Positions 47,001 to 56,296 are shown, counted from the first letter of the stretch. The stretch: DNA of 64,000 nucleotides from Ophioderma brevispina (GCA_023653785.1 JAMKCH010012571.1:41471-105470), one strand, 5' to 3'. The notes: a model not told the origin generated them from the sequence alone. Numbers and translations are program-made.

Positions 47001-48606
47001 GATATTAGTTGAACTTTGTGAGCGTGTACCATGACTGTGGGTATAAATTCTATGACGAATACTGTCAGACAGGTACTCAGGTGCAAGACCGTGGAGACAC
47101 CTATAGAAAAGTGTCAAAGTTAAATAATTTGCTCTTTGCCGAACATTCATCCACTTGAGTTCATCATATATATCACTGACATGTTTATCACGGACTCTGC
47201 AGCCCTGGGTGAGTCTTGCGACATGGTTTTTGCAATATGGGATCTTATGACATATTATATAGAACTGCAGGTCCATATAGGAGAGCAGTATATGAGAAGA
47301 ACCAAGGCATTAGACAAACTATCCGAAGTTGATTTGTCAATAAACGGTCTAATACGACGAAGATACCAGTTTTTGAAGCGATTTAGATGCAATATATTCA
47401 ATATGATTATCCCATTTGAGGTACGGTCCAAACCATAGACCAAGGTATTTAAACACAGGGACATGCTCCAAAACTTACATGATGAAGCCTGATATCAATG
47501 GCAGAGTTATTAATTTTTCTATGAGAACCCAAAAGCATAGTCTTTGTTTTAGAGGCATTGACTGTGAGTTTGTTTGTGTGCACCACTTAACAACATTAAA
47601 AGTTCTCTATTAAGAACTGTGTTAACTTCGACATTTCTGGAGTTGTGCATGATAGCTGTATTATCCGCATACAGCAAATTTTGCCTCGGTATGAATGTGG
47701 AGGTTTGCTCTTTGCAACAGTTCACCAAAACGCTCCGGCCTTCTCACCATATCAACACCGGTAGCAGACAAGCACTGGTGGCGTAGATGTACGGGTGGAT
47801 GAGAAAGTCTTATTTTCTTTGGGTTTGCAACAAAGTGATGCACATTTCCGGGTTGCACATTTTATAGACACTGTAGATGATGATGTTGAAGCAGCCTCAG
47901 GTTCCTCTTCGCCGTAGATTGCGGAAAGTTTTTATAGTCACTGTGGGAAATGACACCCGTAAACGAAATGTTGCACCAGAACTTTTAAACGGGGAAGGCT
48001 CCGATTGCTTGTTACAAAAAGAAAGAAAGATATTTTTCTTAATTTAAAATTTAAATGTTCAGTCCACACCATATTCCCTTAATAGCATTCACTTAAGAGC
48101 AAGGTCATGTTCCATGTTGTATGTATGTGGTCCGTTTTGGTTAGGTTTCGTTTTTCAGGTCTCTTCGAAAAGTTTAAGTCCGATTAAACCAGGACTGGGT
48201 TAATTAGGGTTGCTTCATAGTGGATTGATGTCAAAGTCCGGACCAAGTTCAAAATTTCATAGAGGACATGTTCCATTCCTGCCATCTTGGCGTAGGGGGA
48301 TCACGTTATAGTTACTGCTGTATTTTTTTAAATTGCTATCGTTTTGCCTTTCTCCTCACTTTGTGAATTACGATTTTTTATAGCCATTCCACTTTGGGAA
48401 TGATATGGGAATAATTTAGCTATTTCTATTTTTTTATGATTTTAAAAAAGAAAACAACAATTATCAAAACAACTTACCAGTACAGGCATCATAGTACCCG
48501 TTAAACAGCCCCTCTCCACCACGTGGTACCTGTCCGGCTTCGGAATCCCAACAACGCTGGTAGATATCAGATACCAATCGACAGTTCTTGTTGGCTACCT
48601 TACAGA
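34230..48606 (-). CDS. intron-split extracellular solute-binding (SBP_bac_3-like) protein, 3' five exons
   Basis: Exons 48606-48478, 43703-43504, 40277-40200, 36340-36130 and 34279-34230 join without a stop, with matching phases (1-1, 1-0, 0-0, 0-1, 1-end) and AG/GT at every junction. The joined product is about 220 residues plus missing N-terminal exons. It shows the features of a single-chain amino-acid-type binding protein: YDACT then R..FQFSNPF (the Arg-then-FS-N/D-P block that contacts ligand carboxylate in the family), about 20 residues later DIRGKKIGFVDG, then HYHGRDELVAGILAGEVDAG (the 'l..G+vDa' block), YSMMMPKKSRMVDWWNPAL and a C-terminal helix. In ionotropic glutamate receptors, channel helices interrupt between these two halves; here only about 20 residues separate them, so this is not a receptor subunit. 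The ligand is unknown, and secretion cannot be judged because the 5' exons are not visible. The family assignment is from motif recognition, not a search. Confidence 0.65.
34793..34946. repeat. GA then TG microsatellite
   Basis: GA-rich run (34793-34845) followed by a TG-rich run (34848-34946), within the intron between the last two exons' downstream flank and the upstream exon. Confidence 0.9.
34947..36129. other. intron, nothing recognised
   Basis: AT-rich intron sequence of the minus-strand gene. No repeat or RNA gene supported. Confidence 0.45.
36130..36340 (-). CDS. solute-binding-like gene, exon with WWNPAL block
   Basis: Acceptor CATCTATCAG, donor CACG|GTATTG, 211 nt. Encodes VDAGFDGKAN, NNNDQLEVISDDITSC, GYSMMMPKKSRMVDWWNPAL, ERLMAATEYRTICNDLIDQH. 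In solute-binding proteins this corresponds to the second lobe: exposure of the ligand cleft, the 'm.k+s.lv..+N.al' block and the final helix. Nearly all of it is conserved in the 15127-15344 pseudo-exon. Reading on past the donor meets a stop within three codons, which supports the splice. Confidence 0.8.
36341..37262. other. intron with a CpG-rich 106-codon plus open frame
   Basis: 36665-36985 (plus) is open for 106 codons and is richer in CpG than its surroundings (CACGTTATACACGAATTCGACG). No known motif; likely fortuitous. Confidence 0.35.
37263..37528. repeat. recent local duplication 1, source copy
   Basis: 266 bp that recurs as 38202-38449 with one substitution and one 18 bp deletion. 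Non-coding intron sequence. Confidence 0.9.
37529..38181. other. intron, nothing recognised
   Basis: Separates the two near-identical copies. A 96-codon plus frame (37615-37905) has no recognisable motif. Confidence 0.4.
38182..38449. repeat. poly-T (T20) followed by local duplication 1, second copy
   Basis: Twenty T (38182-38201) run directly into ATTTAGTTTGCTTTAAATAC, the start of a 248 bp near-identical copy of 37263-37528. No target-site duplication is seen around it. Confidence 0.9.
38450..40199. other. intron, nothing recognised
   Basis: Holds open frames of 78-119 codons on both strands without family resemblance. Confidence 0.4.
40200..40277 (-). CDS. solute-binding-like gene, 26-codon exon
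   Basis: Acceptor CATTTCAG, donor GAG|GTTTGT, phase 0 on both sides. Encodes GADLPKENIIHYHGRDELVA then GILAGE. Partner of 11170-11247. The conserved Y-x-G-R-D/E-D/E-L-I/V-A and LAGE fit the segment linking the two lobes of the binding fold. Confidence 0.75.
40519..40920. mobile_element. 0.4 kb MITE with CACTGGCGTACCC / GGGCACGCCTATG ends
   Basis: Complementary imperfect ends, a GGGGGCTCTGCCCCC palindrome, CGCTCGCTTCGCTC and purine-rich filler. The Lys/Arg/Glu-rich open frames within are low complexity. Its right terminus lies immediately downstream of a potential splice donor (see 41278-41385). Confidence 0.65.
40893..41222. repeat. local duplication 2, first copy
   Basis: From CTCAATAAAATTTCCTGGGC through an exon-like segment and into two nested TTAA MITE starts, ending in GCTAAAAAATGCG at a T21 run. 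It repeats at 41244-41682. Relative to the second copy it lacks about 95 bp after GCGGTGTGG, including the exon acceptor. Confidence 0.88.
41223..41243. repeat. T21 homopolymer at duplication junction
   Basis: Twenty-one T separating the two copies of duplication 2. Confidence 0.95.
41278..41385 (-). other. orphan exon-like segment, phase 1-1
   Basis: On the minus strand ATTAG|CC opens a 108 nt frame, KTIFRHTAFESVAVFNDNEE then CREWMLNIVMNYLVVG, closing at G|GTAAGC. Its phase (1-1) does not fit between the flanking solute-binding exons (0-0 junction), and I do not recognise the sequence. It may be an exon of another gene, a displaced exon, or fortuitous. The duplicate at 40924-41008 has lost the acceptor side. 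The donor's downstream bases belong to the MITE terminus GCATAGGCGTGCCC. Confidence 0.4.
41493..42582 (+). mobile_element. outer TTAA MITE of family B, interrupted
   Basis: Left part 41493-41559 after TTAA (41489-41492); right part 42110-42582, ending before TTAA (42585-42588). Joining the parts across the insert restores the family B order (TTTTTGCA..GTAATTG..AACTATACCTGC). A second family B element is nested at 41564-42105. Confidence 0.78.
41564..42105 (+). mobile_element. inner TTAA MITE of family B, nested
   Basis: Flanked by TTAA at 41560-41563 and 42106-42109. Ends AGCAATATTAGCACATTTTT and AAAATGTGCTAATATTGCT. 542 bp, close to copy 1 (2161-2703) in length and sequence. Confidence 0.82.
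42589..43503. other. intron, nothing recognised
   Basis: Between the nested MITEs and the next exon; no repeat boundary or RNA gene supported. Confidence 0.45.
43504..43703 (-). CDS. solute-binding-like gene, exon with FSNPF and RGKKIGF blocks
   Basis: Acceptor ATTATAG, donor CAG|GTGAGT, 200 nt. Encodes WSHSYVRARTFQFSNPFATP, VIAAFIVRTG, FNWRDIRGKKIGFVDGFVYD, EVCVAREDDRIQ. In the family, the Arg before FS(N/D)PF and the 'dl.GK+Ig' hinge are hallmark positions. The start matches the plus-strand pseudo-exon at 3442 over its first 20 or so bases. Confidence 0.8.
44031..44076. repeat. GA microsatellite
   Basis: Near-perfect GA dinucleotide run. Confidence 0.95.
44390..45725 (+). mobile_element. 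LINE reverse-transcriptase fragment (jockey/RTE-X-like), degenerate
   Basis: Plus-strand pieces in slightly different frames: NPKNYRPISLLCVSFKLLER (44380-44562); QAEFRRDRSTVHQKL, VILVDLTAAYDTVWHQG, RLRRLRNGVPQKSVLVPMLF and YVDDLALLHSE (44555-45016); then VKLDRQLTYRQHLESVCAKV (45132-45461) and a broken C-terminus. Catalytic motifs AAYDT and YVDD are present. About a dozen residues are missing between LLRTIPNRS and LKISDGQ. No endonuclease part, so the copy is 5' truncated. It lies antisense in the first visible intron of the minus-strand gene. Confidence 0.8.
45746..46245 (+). mobile_element. second LINE fragment, heavily decayed
   Basis: Frame pieces EFEVAIKHLTYDKAPGFDNS (45751 onward; the A-I-x-x-L-x-x-x-K-A-P-G-x-D block) and, after gaps, DYFKKSFDSIHREMF (46046-46100; first RT catalytic block with Asp). 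A tail-like LAQDRASWSRM follows near 46215-46245. It is a different lineage from the adjacent fragment, judged by the FKKSFDSIHRE form. Confidence 0.6.
46335..47950 (-). mobile_element. third LINE fragment, 5' truncated CR1/L2-like RT C-terminus with 3' UTR
   Basis: The 143-codon frame 46845-47276 gives DELKWMNVRQRANYLTLTLF, YRCLHGLAPEYL, GGRTFRNSGARLWNNLS and FKSRIKEL, the standard C-terminal half. Upstream in broken frames are a YADN-like box and FKYLGLWFGPYLKW. The 3' UTR reads GGGCCCTTGTGGAAAGCAGT on the minus strand and ends in TAAATA-rich sequence near 46335. It is sense to the host gene's intron. Confidence 0.75.
47951..48477. other. intron, nothing recognised
   Basis: AT-rich; ends at the donor of the upstream exon. 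Confidence 0.45.
48478..48606 (-). CDS. solute-binding-like gene, most 5' visible exon
   Basis: Acceptor ATTATTACAG, donor ACTG|GTAAGT, 129 nt, phase 1-1. Encodes CKVANKNCRLVSDIYQRCWD, GQVPRGGEGLFNGYYDACT. 'L..G.YDA' is the block before the Arg-FSNPF motif in the binding-protein family. Four cysteines suggest disulfides in a secreted protein. Further 5' exons (signal peptide, first strands) must lie upstream and were not recognised in 48607-64000. Confidence 0.72.
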
Positions 48607-48888
48607 CTGTAATAATTAACCATTACAATAATATGATGAAAATGGCATAGCTGACTTTATACTAATAACTCGAACTGGTTGTGCAAGAGCACATGTAAGT
48701 TAGTACTTTCTACCTTTGACTCCTGGACTGTGTTATATTAGCCTCAATTTGTGATTAAAAATGTTGTTTTATTCTATTTCTCAATTTTACTTGAGAAAGG
48801 ATTTCTCATGGGAAAATACGTTGATAAAAAAAAGATGGAATTCCCCTAGTGCTATACTGAGATCATACATGTGTTATTTATTATAAAG

Positions 48889-50260
48889 CTTGTGCAAGAG
48901 ATAAGCAGGATTCCCCAAAAAGCTAAATTGAAAATGAGTCAACTTGTTTATGCTTGCTTTGAGATCAAAATAGATTGCAAAATTAGGTAGATTCCCACAA
49001 TATTATAAATGGAAGATGATGCAATGCAGATGATGTAAGTTATGTGAAATCCAATTGGATAAAGCAAGGTTATGTTTATGCATGATGATGCGGTAACATC
49101 TATTTTAAGAATTTGGAAATACTAGTTGTGAAATCCTTATATATGGAGAAGTTGGAGAAGTTAGATTTACCAGTAGCCAGCTATAGAGTACAGTATAGCC
49201 AGTTGTTTAGTTGATCAATGCAGTAGATAGTATCAGGATCAATTGATATTTACCACAGGAGCTACATGTGCAAGCTATTTTTCCGCTGTCATCTTCGAGG
49301 TCAAAAGAGCTTCAGTTTTTGGAATAAAAAAGAATTCCAGTTTGTGTTCCTAAAAGTGGGCATTCAATTACGACAGACGGACATTAAGTGGTGATACTTG
49401 GATGGTACTGTAGAATAGTCGAGGAAAACAAACCCTGTCGTCTTGAACTGCTGGAAGAAATATATCTTCAGGACTATCCGACTAAGAAGATTCCCATGGA
49501 ATATATGCTGTGGATTTTTATATGAACTTGTACACTGTCATTTTGGAGTCATCGCTGTGAGGACATATCATCGTTGAACTACAACGCTTCTTTTTTTTTA
49601 ACTCTGGACATTAGAGAACTTGAAACCTTAAGTATACATCTTATGTAAAATCATTGTGTGTGTAATTGTGTTTTGGACACACCAAAATACCAAATTCTTG
49701 AACCAATCTGATTAAAATCATTAAAGCGGCACTGGCACATTTTCACAAAATGTGAAATTTCTTCAATTTGCTCTCAAATGATAGTCTATGCCATTGGAAA
49801 AATAACATACTTAAAAACAGATAGGGACGTTAATAAGAGGTTAAAGATATCCGGGTAATTTGTAGGCCAACTTTTAAGTTTTCTATAACTTTAATCAAAA
49901 AATGTGTATATTACATGAATATCATAAACTCGTACTCATTGATATTAAAACCACAGATCGGTGAAACAGGGTGCATGCCGTGGGAAACATGCATACGGCG
50001 TGCGTTTTCGTTAAACGCCATTTCCGTCGTCTGCTGATTTAATGTCGCCGGCGACATTAATTATAAAATCGTTCCGTTCACCCATAAGGACGCTGATTTG
50101 GTCTTAATCATTTCAGGTTAGGGCTAATGTATATAAAAGCTTTACAACCATGCAAAAATATCAAGTTTGAAAAATCTTGAGGGCGCACTATTTTTCAAAT
50201 GTGCCAGTGTCTCTTTAAAACAGCGTTATTATAAAATTTAGGCTCATTTGACGACTGCTA
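48889..50260 (+). repeat. LTR-like dispersed repeat E, copy 2, interrupted by a MITE
   Basis: Matches 32889-33790 from GATTCCCCAAAAAGC to ATTAAAATCATTAA. The family A MITE (49725-50214) then interrupts, and the repeat resumes AACAGCGTTATTATAAAATT, matching ATCTGTTATATTATAAATTC of copy 1. Confidence 0.6.
49725..50214 (+). mobile_element. TTAA-target MITE family A, copy 2
   Basis: TTAA on both sides (49721-49724, 50215-50218). Same termini and interior as 802-1325, 34 bp shorter. Copy 1 of repeat E supplies the unoccupied target (CTCATTAAATCTG). Confidence 0.85.
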
Positions 50261-50552
50261 AATAACTGCTAAATAGTATTAACAGGTCCCCATAGCCATT
50301 TTCACATCCTTCGTCGAGGTCTACAAGATGCACTATTCAGATTTAAAATTTGACCTTCTTTTACACTGTTGCTTATAAAGTTGGAATAAAATAGTTTACC
50401 ACTTTTTTAACGATTCTTACAGTGTGAGTTATTTTTGATATCAAAGGTGTATATCGCCACACTACTTGAATGGTCAGTCTCTTCCGAACATATCACCATG
50501 AAATTAGTCCACAAGTAACCCTTTACGAACTGTGTCCGCGGCCTGAAGGAAT

Positions 50553-51550
50553 AGACTATGGGGCGTTGACCAAATAACCAACTATATAACAAATTCTGTT
50601 GTCCCCGTCGGGGGCTAATGGAAAACCAAGTGTAAATTCATAATAAATTATTACAATCACATAATTGTCTGTTCCCGCACATAAAACTGGCACATTTTCT
50701 TGAAAATGAATAAAATGTAACCTCAATTACTTTTCCCGATATCAGAGACCAATGGATATGTATAGAGTTCAGCAAACAATGAGCTAAAGCTATTACAATG
50801 GGCCCGGTATGCGGGGCCTTTGTTATAGCCAGGTGTTATCACTTCCACGATTCGGGTTGAGTGAGAAATATCCGTCCTCTCTCACAATAAGTAACCAGTT
50901 TACATTATAATATAGGTCGTTCACACTAAGTTTTCTTCTGAAAACGCGGTAAATTGAATAGAAATGAAGTTAAGCAATAAGTTACGGATTTTGGTTCTGC
51001 ACAAAGTTGTTAGGTCAAAGCTTGTCCGGCAACATTCTCTCATGATGTCTGTTCGCCTTTCTTCCTTTTCTAATAAATGATGAAAAATATGGTCAAAGGT
51101 AATTGAACACGCACTATAGAAGCTCAAGATTTTTTTATTTGTGAATGAGGATAAGTATTTTGTGCTTAAGTCCTGAAAAAATACTCAGTCTAAATTGGAG
51201 AGGCGGTAACAGCTGAAATCTATTCAGCTGCGCGACAATAACAATGGTCCTGCGCTCCCAGATGAAAGGGAATCTGAAGTGTTTTTCTACACCACATACC
51301 GGGCCGGTATTTGAATATCTTTAACTCCATTGTTTACCGAAGTCTATGTGTATCTATTGGTCACTGATATTGGGGAAATGGAATTGAAGTGACATTTTAT
51401 TCATTTTCAAGAAAATGTGCCAGTTTTATTTGTGGGAACAGACGGTTATATGATTTTAATAATTTATTATGAATTTACACTTGGTTTTTTCCCCTAGCCC
51501 CCCGATGGAGACAACAAAACAACAGCACAGAAGGACGTGCCCCATAGTCT
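50553..51550. mobile_element. 1 kb foldback element, family F, copy 2
   Basis: Left end TAGACTATGGGGCG and right end GCCCCATAGTCTA are complementary. Arms of about 300 bp carry TTGTTGTCCCCGTCGGGGGC and its complement, then AAACCAAGTGTAA / TTACACTTGGTTT. The interior matches 17190-17515 in reverse orientation. No transposase. Confidence 0.72.
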
Positions 51551-52614
51551 AGAAAATGGGGTATTTCATTTGACCAGCAGATTTAAGGATTTTAATTTTG
51601 TTACAAGTTTTTCACTCCGTATTTTTAAAATATTTATAACACATTTTTGGGGGTGGGTGATTTTTCATGCATCGAAAATGTTTAATAGTACTGTTTTAAA
51701 TGTCAATCAGTACACTAATATCGTGACCCCCCGCTCTTACCTTTTAATGTTCAATGGTTCTGTACTCCTGAACCTTTATTTTTTAATTTAGCCCCAGGCT
51801 GTAATTATTTCAGCGTCAAATCTAAGATGATTTGGGTAGCAAAAAAATATACATTGTCTCTTTTTTTCCCTTTCATAGGTTTTTCGGTTTTTGTTCTGGA
51901 TTTAAGACATTTTTACTTAGCCAGGATTTGTGATCAACATCAAAGTGGTCACCAAAATGGACCGCCAAAAATCATTCTAGTCATCTTAGATTTGTCGGTG
52001 ATTAATCGTTTTAACTGGCGTTTTGAAATTAGTGTGCACCCAAAATCTGGTCTGACTGAAATGCAAACTGGCCACCAAAATACAAAATGGCAGACAGAAT
52101 TATGCCCAAATGTAAAAAAGATGGCATCTTTTCCACATAAAAAAACACCTCTTGTGTCCAAGATGGGACTTATTATGGTAACAAAAGCCGACTCAGGGGC
52201 TACGTACAAAGACTTTTTTAAACCAGCTAAGCCACAAGGAAACAGTTGGAAGGAAAGGAGGAAACAGGGTTATTAACCCTCGCTTTCCAAAAACATCCCA
52301 GCGTTTTTTTGTAACACGATTACCGGGGGGGGGGGTTACACCACCAGAGAATTCGTTGTAAAGCCCGCGTGATATGATTTTGAAACCAGTGAATAGGTAT
52401 GGTCCTCAAGAAAGCGCTAGTTCCTCTTGATACCAAATAAGTACCAAAAGCGAGTATGGCGTCACAAACGTCATCAAGTCCGCGAGTCGGGGCAAAATTG
52501 TCATTTTCCACCGAAAATAGGGTGAAAATCCAATTTTGCGCATAGAGGCAGGAATATAGGAATTTGCAAGCGTTTTTCAAGGCTCTAATGATGGCAAATG
52601 ACAGGTTTTACGTA
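51551..52614. other. unassigned, with one 149-codon open frame
   Basis: 51827-52276 (plus) is open for 149 codons. It reads like tandem-similar phrases (HQSGHQNGPPK, MQTGHQNTKWQT) from short DNA repeats (CACCAAAATGG / CACCAAAATAC). No family recognised, and the antisense is also open for 86 codons. Probably non-coding. Confidence 0.35.
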
Positions 52615-54376
52615 AGAGACACTGGCACATTTGAAAAATAGTGCGCCCTCAGATTTTTCAAAATCGTATTTGCATGTTTGCAAGCTTTTATATACAAAAG
52701 CCCCTCACCCAAAATGATTAAGACCAATTCATTTCCTTATGGGTAAACAGAACGTTTTAAATTTAGTAGCGTCGCCGCGCGTTAATTCAAGCAGACGTAA
52801 CGAAAATGGCGTTATAAAACACAGAACCACGCACGCAGTATGCATATTCCACGCGATGCACACTGTTTGAACCGGTCTATACCTTTGTGGTTTTAATATC
52901 AAAACACCAGAGAAATAATTACAAACACACCTGTGTAAAAATTCGCAGGTTTACTAGTAAAAACAGAACATCCATAATTTTTTATGTAACAATTATGTAA
53001 AAACTTGTAAATGTAAAAATGTACACATTAATTATGTAAAGTCACATAAAATATATGTATATCACTTGTGTCAACCTTTACCAAATCATATGTAAAACTT
53101 TAAAACATCCATAATTTTTAATAATTCTTGTCAGAACTATGTAATCTTCCACTTGGTATTTATGTAAATAATGATTTGAACGCAATTATGAATCTTGTCA
53201 TATCAATTATGGAAATATTTTAACACATTATTAAAATGCTTACATGTAAATATGTAAACATTGGAACACAATATTGCAAAATGTTGACATAATAGAGATT
53301 AATTAGGGAAAATCATTCACACAAAAGTAATCACAGACACTTCAGTATATGACAGAGAATTCAACAGTTTAATTTCACACTCAAAAACACACAGTATATA
53401 AGTGACCCTGACAATTGGGCACCTTCCCCGGGTGTGAGAGGCGAGTTATTACAATGAACAGCTGTATGCCTGGTTATAGACAGTGGAAAACTGTCGGTAT
53501 CGTAATGAGCCCAACTCATATGTAAAATGGGCTTACTATAAAATCACACGTACTGTATGTTACACGTACTGACCAGGTTGTTCAACTTGACTGAGATAAA
53601 GCTTACATTTTCGTCATGACCCATCATTCTGAGAATTATAAGCAGCTCATATTTCCTGGTCTAAAATCATGATTATATTGTACACAAAGCATCGATACAG
53701 ATTAGACAATACGTTCATAATACGTCCCCACCCACGACACTCCATTAGGCGCATAACGCCACTCCCCCAATTCCCCATTATTCATTGTGCGAGCTCGCTC
53801 GTGTCGTGACATGACTTCACATAAGTTTATGTAACTTTCGCTAACTTGTTACCGCGCATTTACATAATCGGTTTACAAAAAACCACATATGTAAATGATT
53901 TTGTTTTACATTTTTTGTGTCTTTTTGTTTTCTTTTTACAAACGAGGTGTAAATTTACATAAAATAAGTAAAATAATCAAATAAGCAATCTCAAAAATGA
54001 GTTTATAAAAAATAACTTTCACATAATGTTATGTACCGTTATATTTACCAGCTTTGGCATAAAATATGAATTTTCTACATAATGCCGGTTTACATAATCT
54101 AATTTTTACATATCGTGTTTTCCTTTGTGTGTATCAGTGAGTACTTGAGACAAATATTCATGTAATATACACATTTGGTTGATTAAAAGTTTATGGAAAA
54201 ACTTAAATTAGCCTACAAGTACTTCGATGTCTTTATCCTCATATCAATGTCCCCTATCTGTTTTGGGGTAGGTTAGTTTTAATTTGTTCAAATATATCTC
54301 TGTCTTCAAAGGGCCTAGACTTCATTTGAGAGCAATTTAAGAAATTTCATATTTTTGTGAAATGTGCCAGTGCGCT
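52615..54376 (-). mobile_element. TTAA MITE family A, copy 3, inverted and interrupted
   Basis: Begins AGAGACACTGGCACATTTGA and ends AAATGTGCCAGTGCGCT, the complement of the family A ends. The flanking TTAA is degenerate on the left (CGTA). The body matches copy 1 reversed up to 52901 and again from 54132. Confidence 0.78.
52902..54131. mobile_element. 1.23 kb insertion with ATGTAAA-rich subterminal regions
   Basis: Inserted in family A copy 3 with TATCA on both sides (52897-52901 and 54132-54136). The left third is dense in TATGTAAA-type words and the right third in the mirror form TTTACATA. The middle holds unrelated sequence. No transposase frame. The pattern suggests arrays of transposase-binding sites in a non-autonomous DNA element. 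Confidence 0.65.
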
Positions 54377-54796
54377 TTTTAAACCTAAGAGTTTTAGAGC
54401 CCTACTGCGCACATATTTTCAAAATGCACCATCAAATTTCCTTGGAGGGGCAACCACCCCCCCTTATCCTTCGACGTTTGAGACGGCAATACCCAACACC
54501 CGGTGAGGTGCTACCTTCAATTTTTATAAAATGACCAGAAAGGATGATGATGATTAACCAGAGCGTTTTTAAACACCCAAGCTTTTGGCATTTTAAACCA
54601 ACACGGAGCAAAAGTTCACGTTGGTAAGACGAGGAGGTTCAAGTCGAAGGTATCTTCGGCGTACATAAGGTCAATACTATCTAGTTTTGTGTGCCTTATA
54701 ACCTGCCTTTACGTATATCAACGGCAAATCCCTGGAGCTGCCCACTGACCTCATCCTCTAGCAGTCAAATGAAATCGACAAGAAAAAAAGCAGTTA

Positions 54797-55074
54797 GGGA
54801 CGCACCATTTTAGGCTTCAGGGGGGGGGTTTGAAGTTGGGGTGAGGTAAAGTTTTTTTTTTCGTTGCTTTGAGGCAGGTTTTTTTTCTTCAAGCCATAGG
54901 CTGGATTTTTTTTTTGCCTCTACTTGAGGATTGTTTTTATAGGTGCGGGTAAAGTTTTTTTTTATGGATAGCGGGGAAAGTTTTTTTTGCTCTATGGTGG
55001 TGGAGTTTTTTTTTTTAGAAAACTTCTTCCGAACACCCCCTCCCCCCCCTTGAAGTAAGTCCATGGTGCGTCCC
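54797..55074. mobile_element. 278 bp MITE with TTA duplication
   Basis: TTA at 54794-54796 and 55075-55077. Ends GGGACGCACCAT and ATGGTGCGTCCC are perfect complements. The interior is G- and T-homopolymer rich. A 3 bp TWA duplication is characteristic of PIF/Harbinger, an inference only. Confidence 0.75.
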
Positions 55075-55077
55075 TTA

Positions 55078-56077
55078 GCTCAGTTGAATAAGATTCTAAA
55101 ATTCATTCACAGACGAACAAGCAATCCATGATGTCAGATTGTATCTGGGAAAAACACCAAGAGCAACCATTACATGCTGATTGTCTTCTTTTTTTATATT
55201 TCATGTTAAAAGCCATTTTATATGTACCTTCCGTTCTAATACAAAATAAATTTCCTCCTTTCAAAAAGTTAACACGTGACCGGCCAAAATAAATTTTCTC
55301 CTTTCAAAATTACACACGTAACCGGCACTCACTATTTTAGTATTTGAAGGACATACATTTCTGGTCATATTGAAGAAGGTTTGGTAGCAGTGTTAATTTT
55401 TATTATTCAGTTAAAATATGGCATATGATCATTAAACAAGAAAAAAACAATAATTTTAATAAAGATACCTTAAAACTTGATTTCACGTGTCTTTTGAAAA
55501 TTTTTTAAGGGTTTTTCGGTTTTTTTTCAGGGTCACGATGTCAGATGGGCCTATCTGAAGAGACAAAGGGAGAAACCCAGTTACATTCTGACTCGATTTT
55601 CACACGAAATTATTAACGTTTCTTGAAATAAGCCAAATCGGTAGTATTTTTAGGACTCCTGACCTTTGACTCCGTCAAATTTCAGGAAAATTGCATTTTG
55701 GTATTTCGGACACATTAGGCTAATATTAGTTTTGGTGATACGTTTAAAAATATTAATAAAAAACATGATTTACTCTGTCAAAATAATTTATGCATTTTAT
55801 TGGCTTCTGGGCTGCTCTATTGGCAGCAGCGGGTCTTCGGCAGACACTTACATATTTGCAAAAGTTAATTTTTTATATGAATTTCATTATCAGATTATGG
55901 TACTCGTTCGTTTGATCTAAACCTTCTGGGCTGACGGTTAAAAGGACCAAGGTCTTTTTCATGGGTTTCATCTCAATTCAAACTAATGTTATCTCAAGGC
56001 GGAAATTGCATTTTCAAATTCATTTATGTAATAGGTATCTTAAAGTAGAAAACCTAAGCCCTACAAATGATCGATTG
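55078..56077. other. intergenic, nothing recognised
   Basis: AT-rich, no supported feature. Confidence 0.45.
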
Positions 56078-56296
56078 GTGGTATTACGGTGTAAAGAAAC
56101 TGAGTGTACCCCCAGCTCATAGTGTTTCCTAGCTACCCTAGCAACATGTACGGATAATACCGTGACATGTAGCGAGGGGCCCTTTTATTACGTGCTCTAA
56201 AAACAAATGAGCATACAACACGCAATTGGAAAACACAATAGCTTGATGGACGGTTGGATACTCAGTCACACGAACACTCTATTATATGACACCGGG
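56078..56296 (+). repeat. dispersed repeat D, copy 2
   Basis: Matches 13155-13371 from GTAAAGAAACTGAGTGT through CACTCTATTATATGACACCG; intact here where copy 1 is followed by a foldback element. Confidence 0.6.

Noticed and set aside
34230..48606. Ionotropic glutamate receptor as the identity of the minus-strand gene
   Set aside because: The FSNPF and DIRGKKIG blocks are only about 20 residues apart within a single exon, leaving no room for the channel helices that separate them in such receptors.
51827..52276. 149-codon plus frame as a gene
   Set aside because: Composed of short repeated phrases, antisense also open, no splice or family support.
54810..55064. 84-codon Lys-rich minus frame
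   Set aside because: Lies in homopolymer-rich MITE interior.
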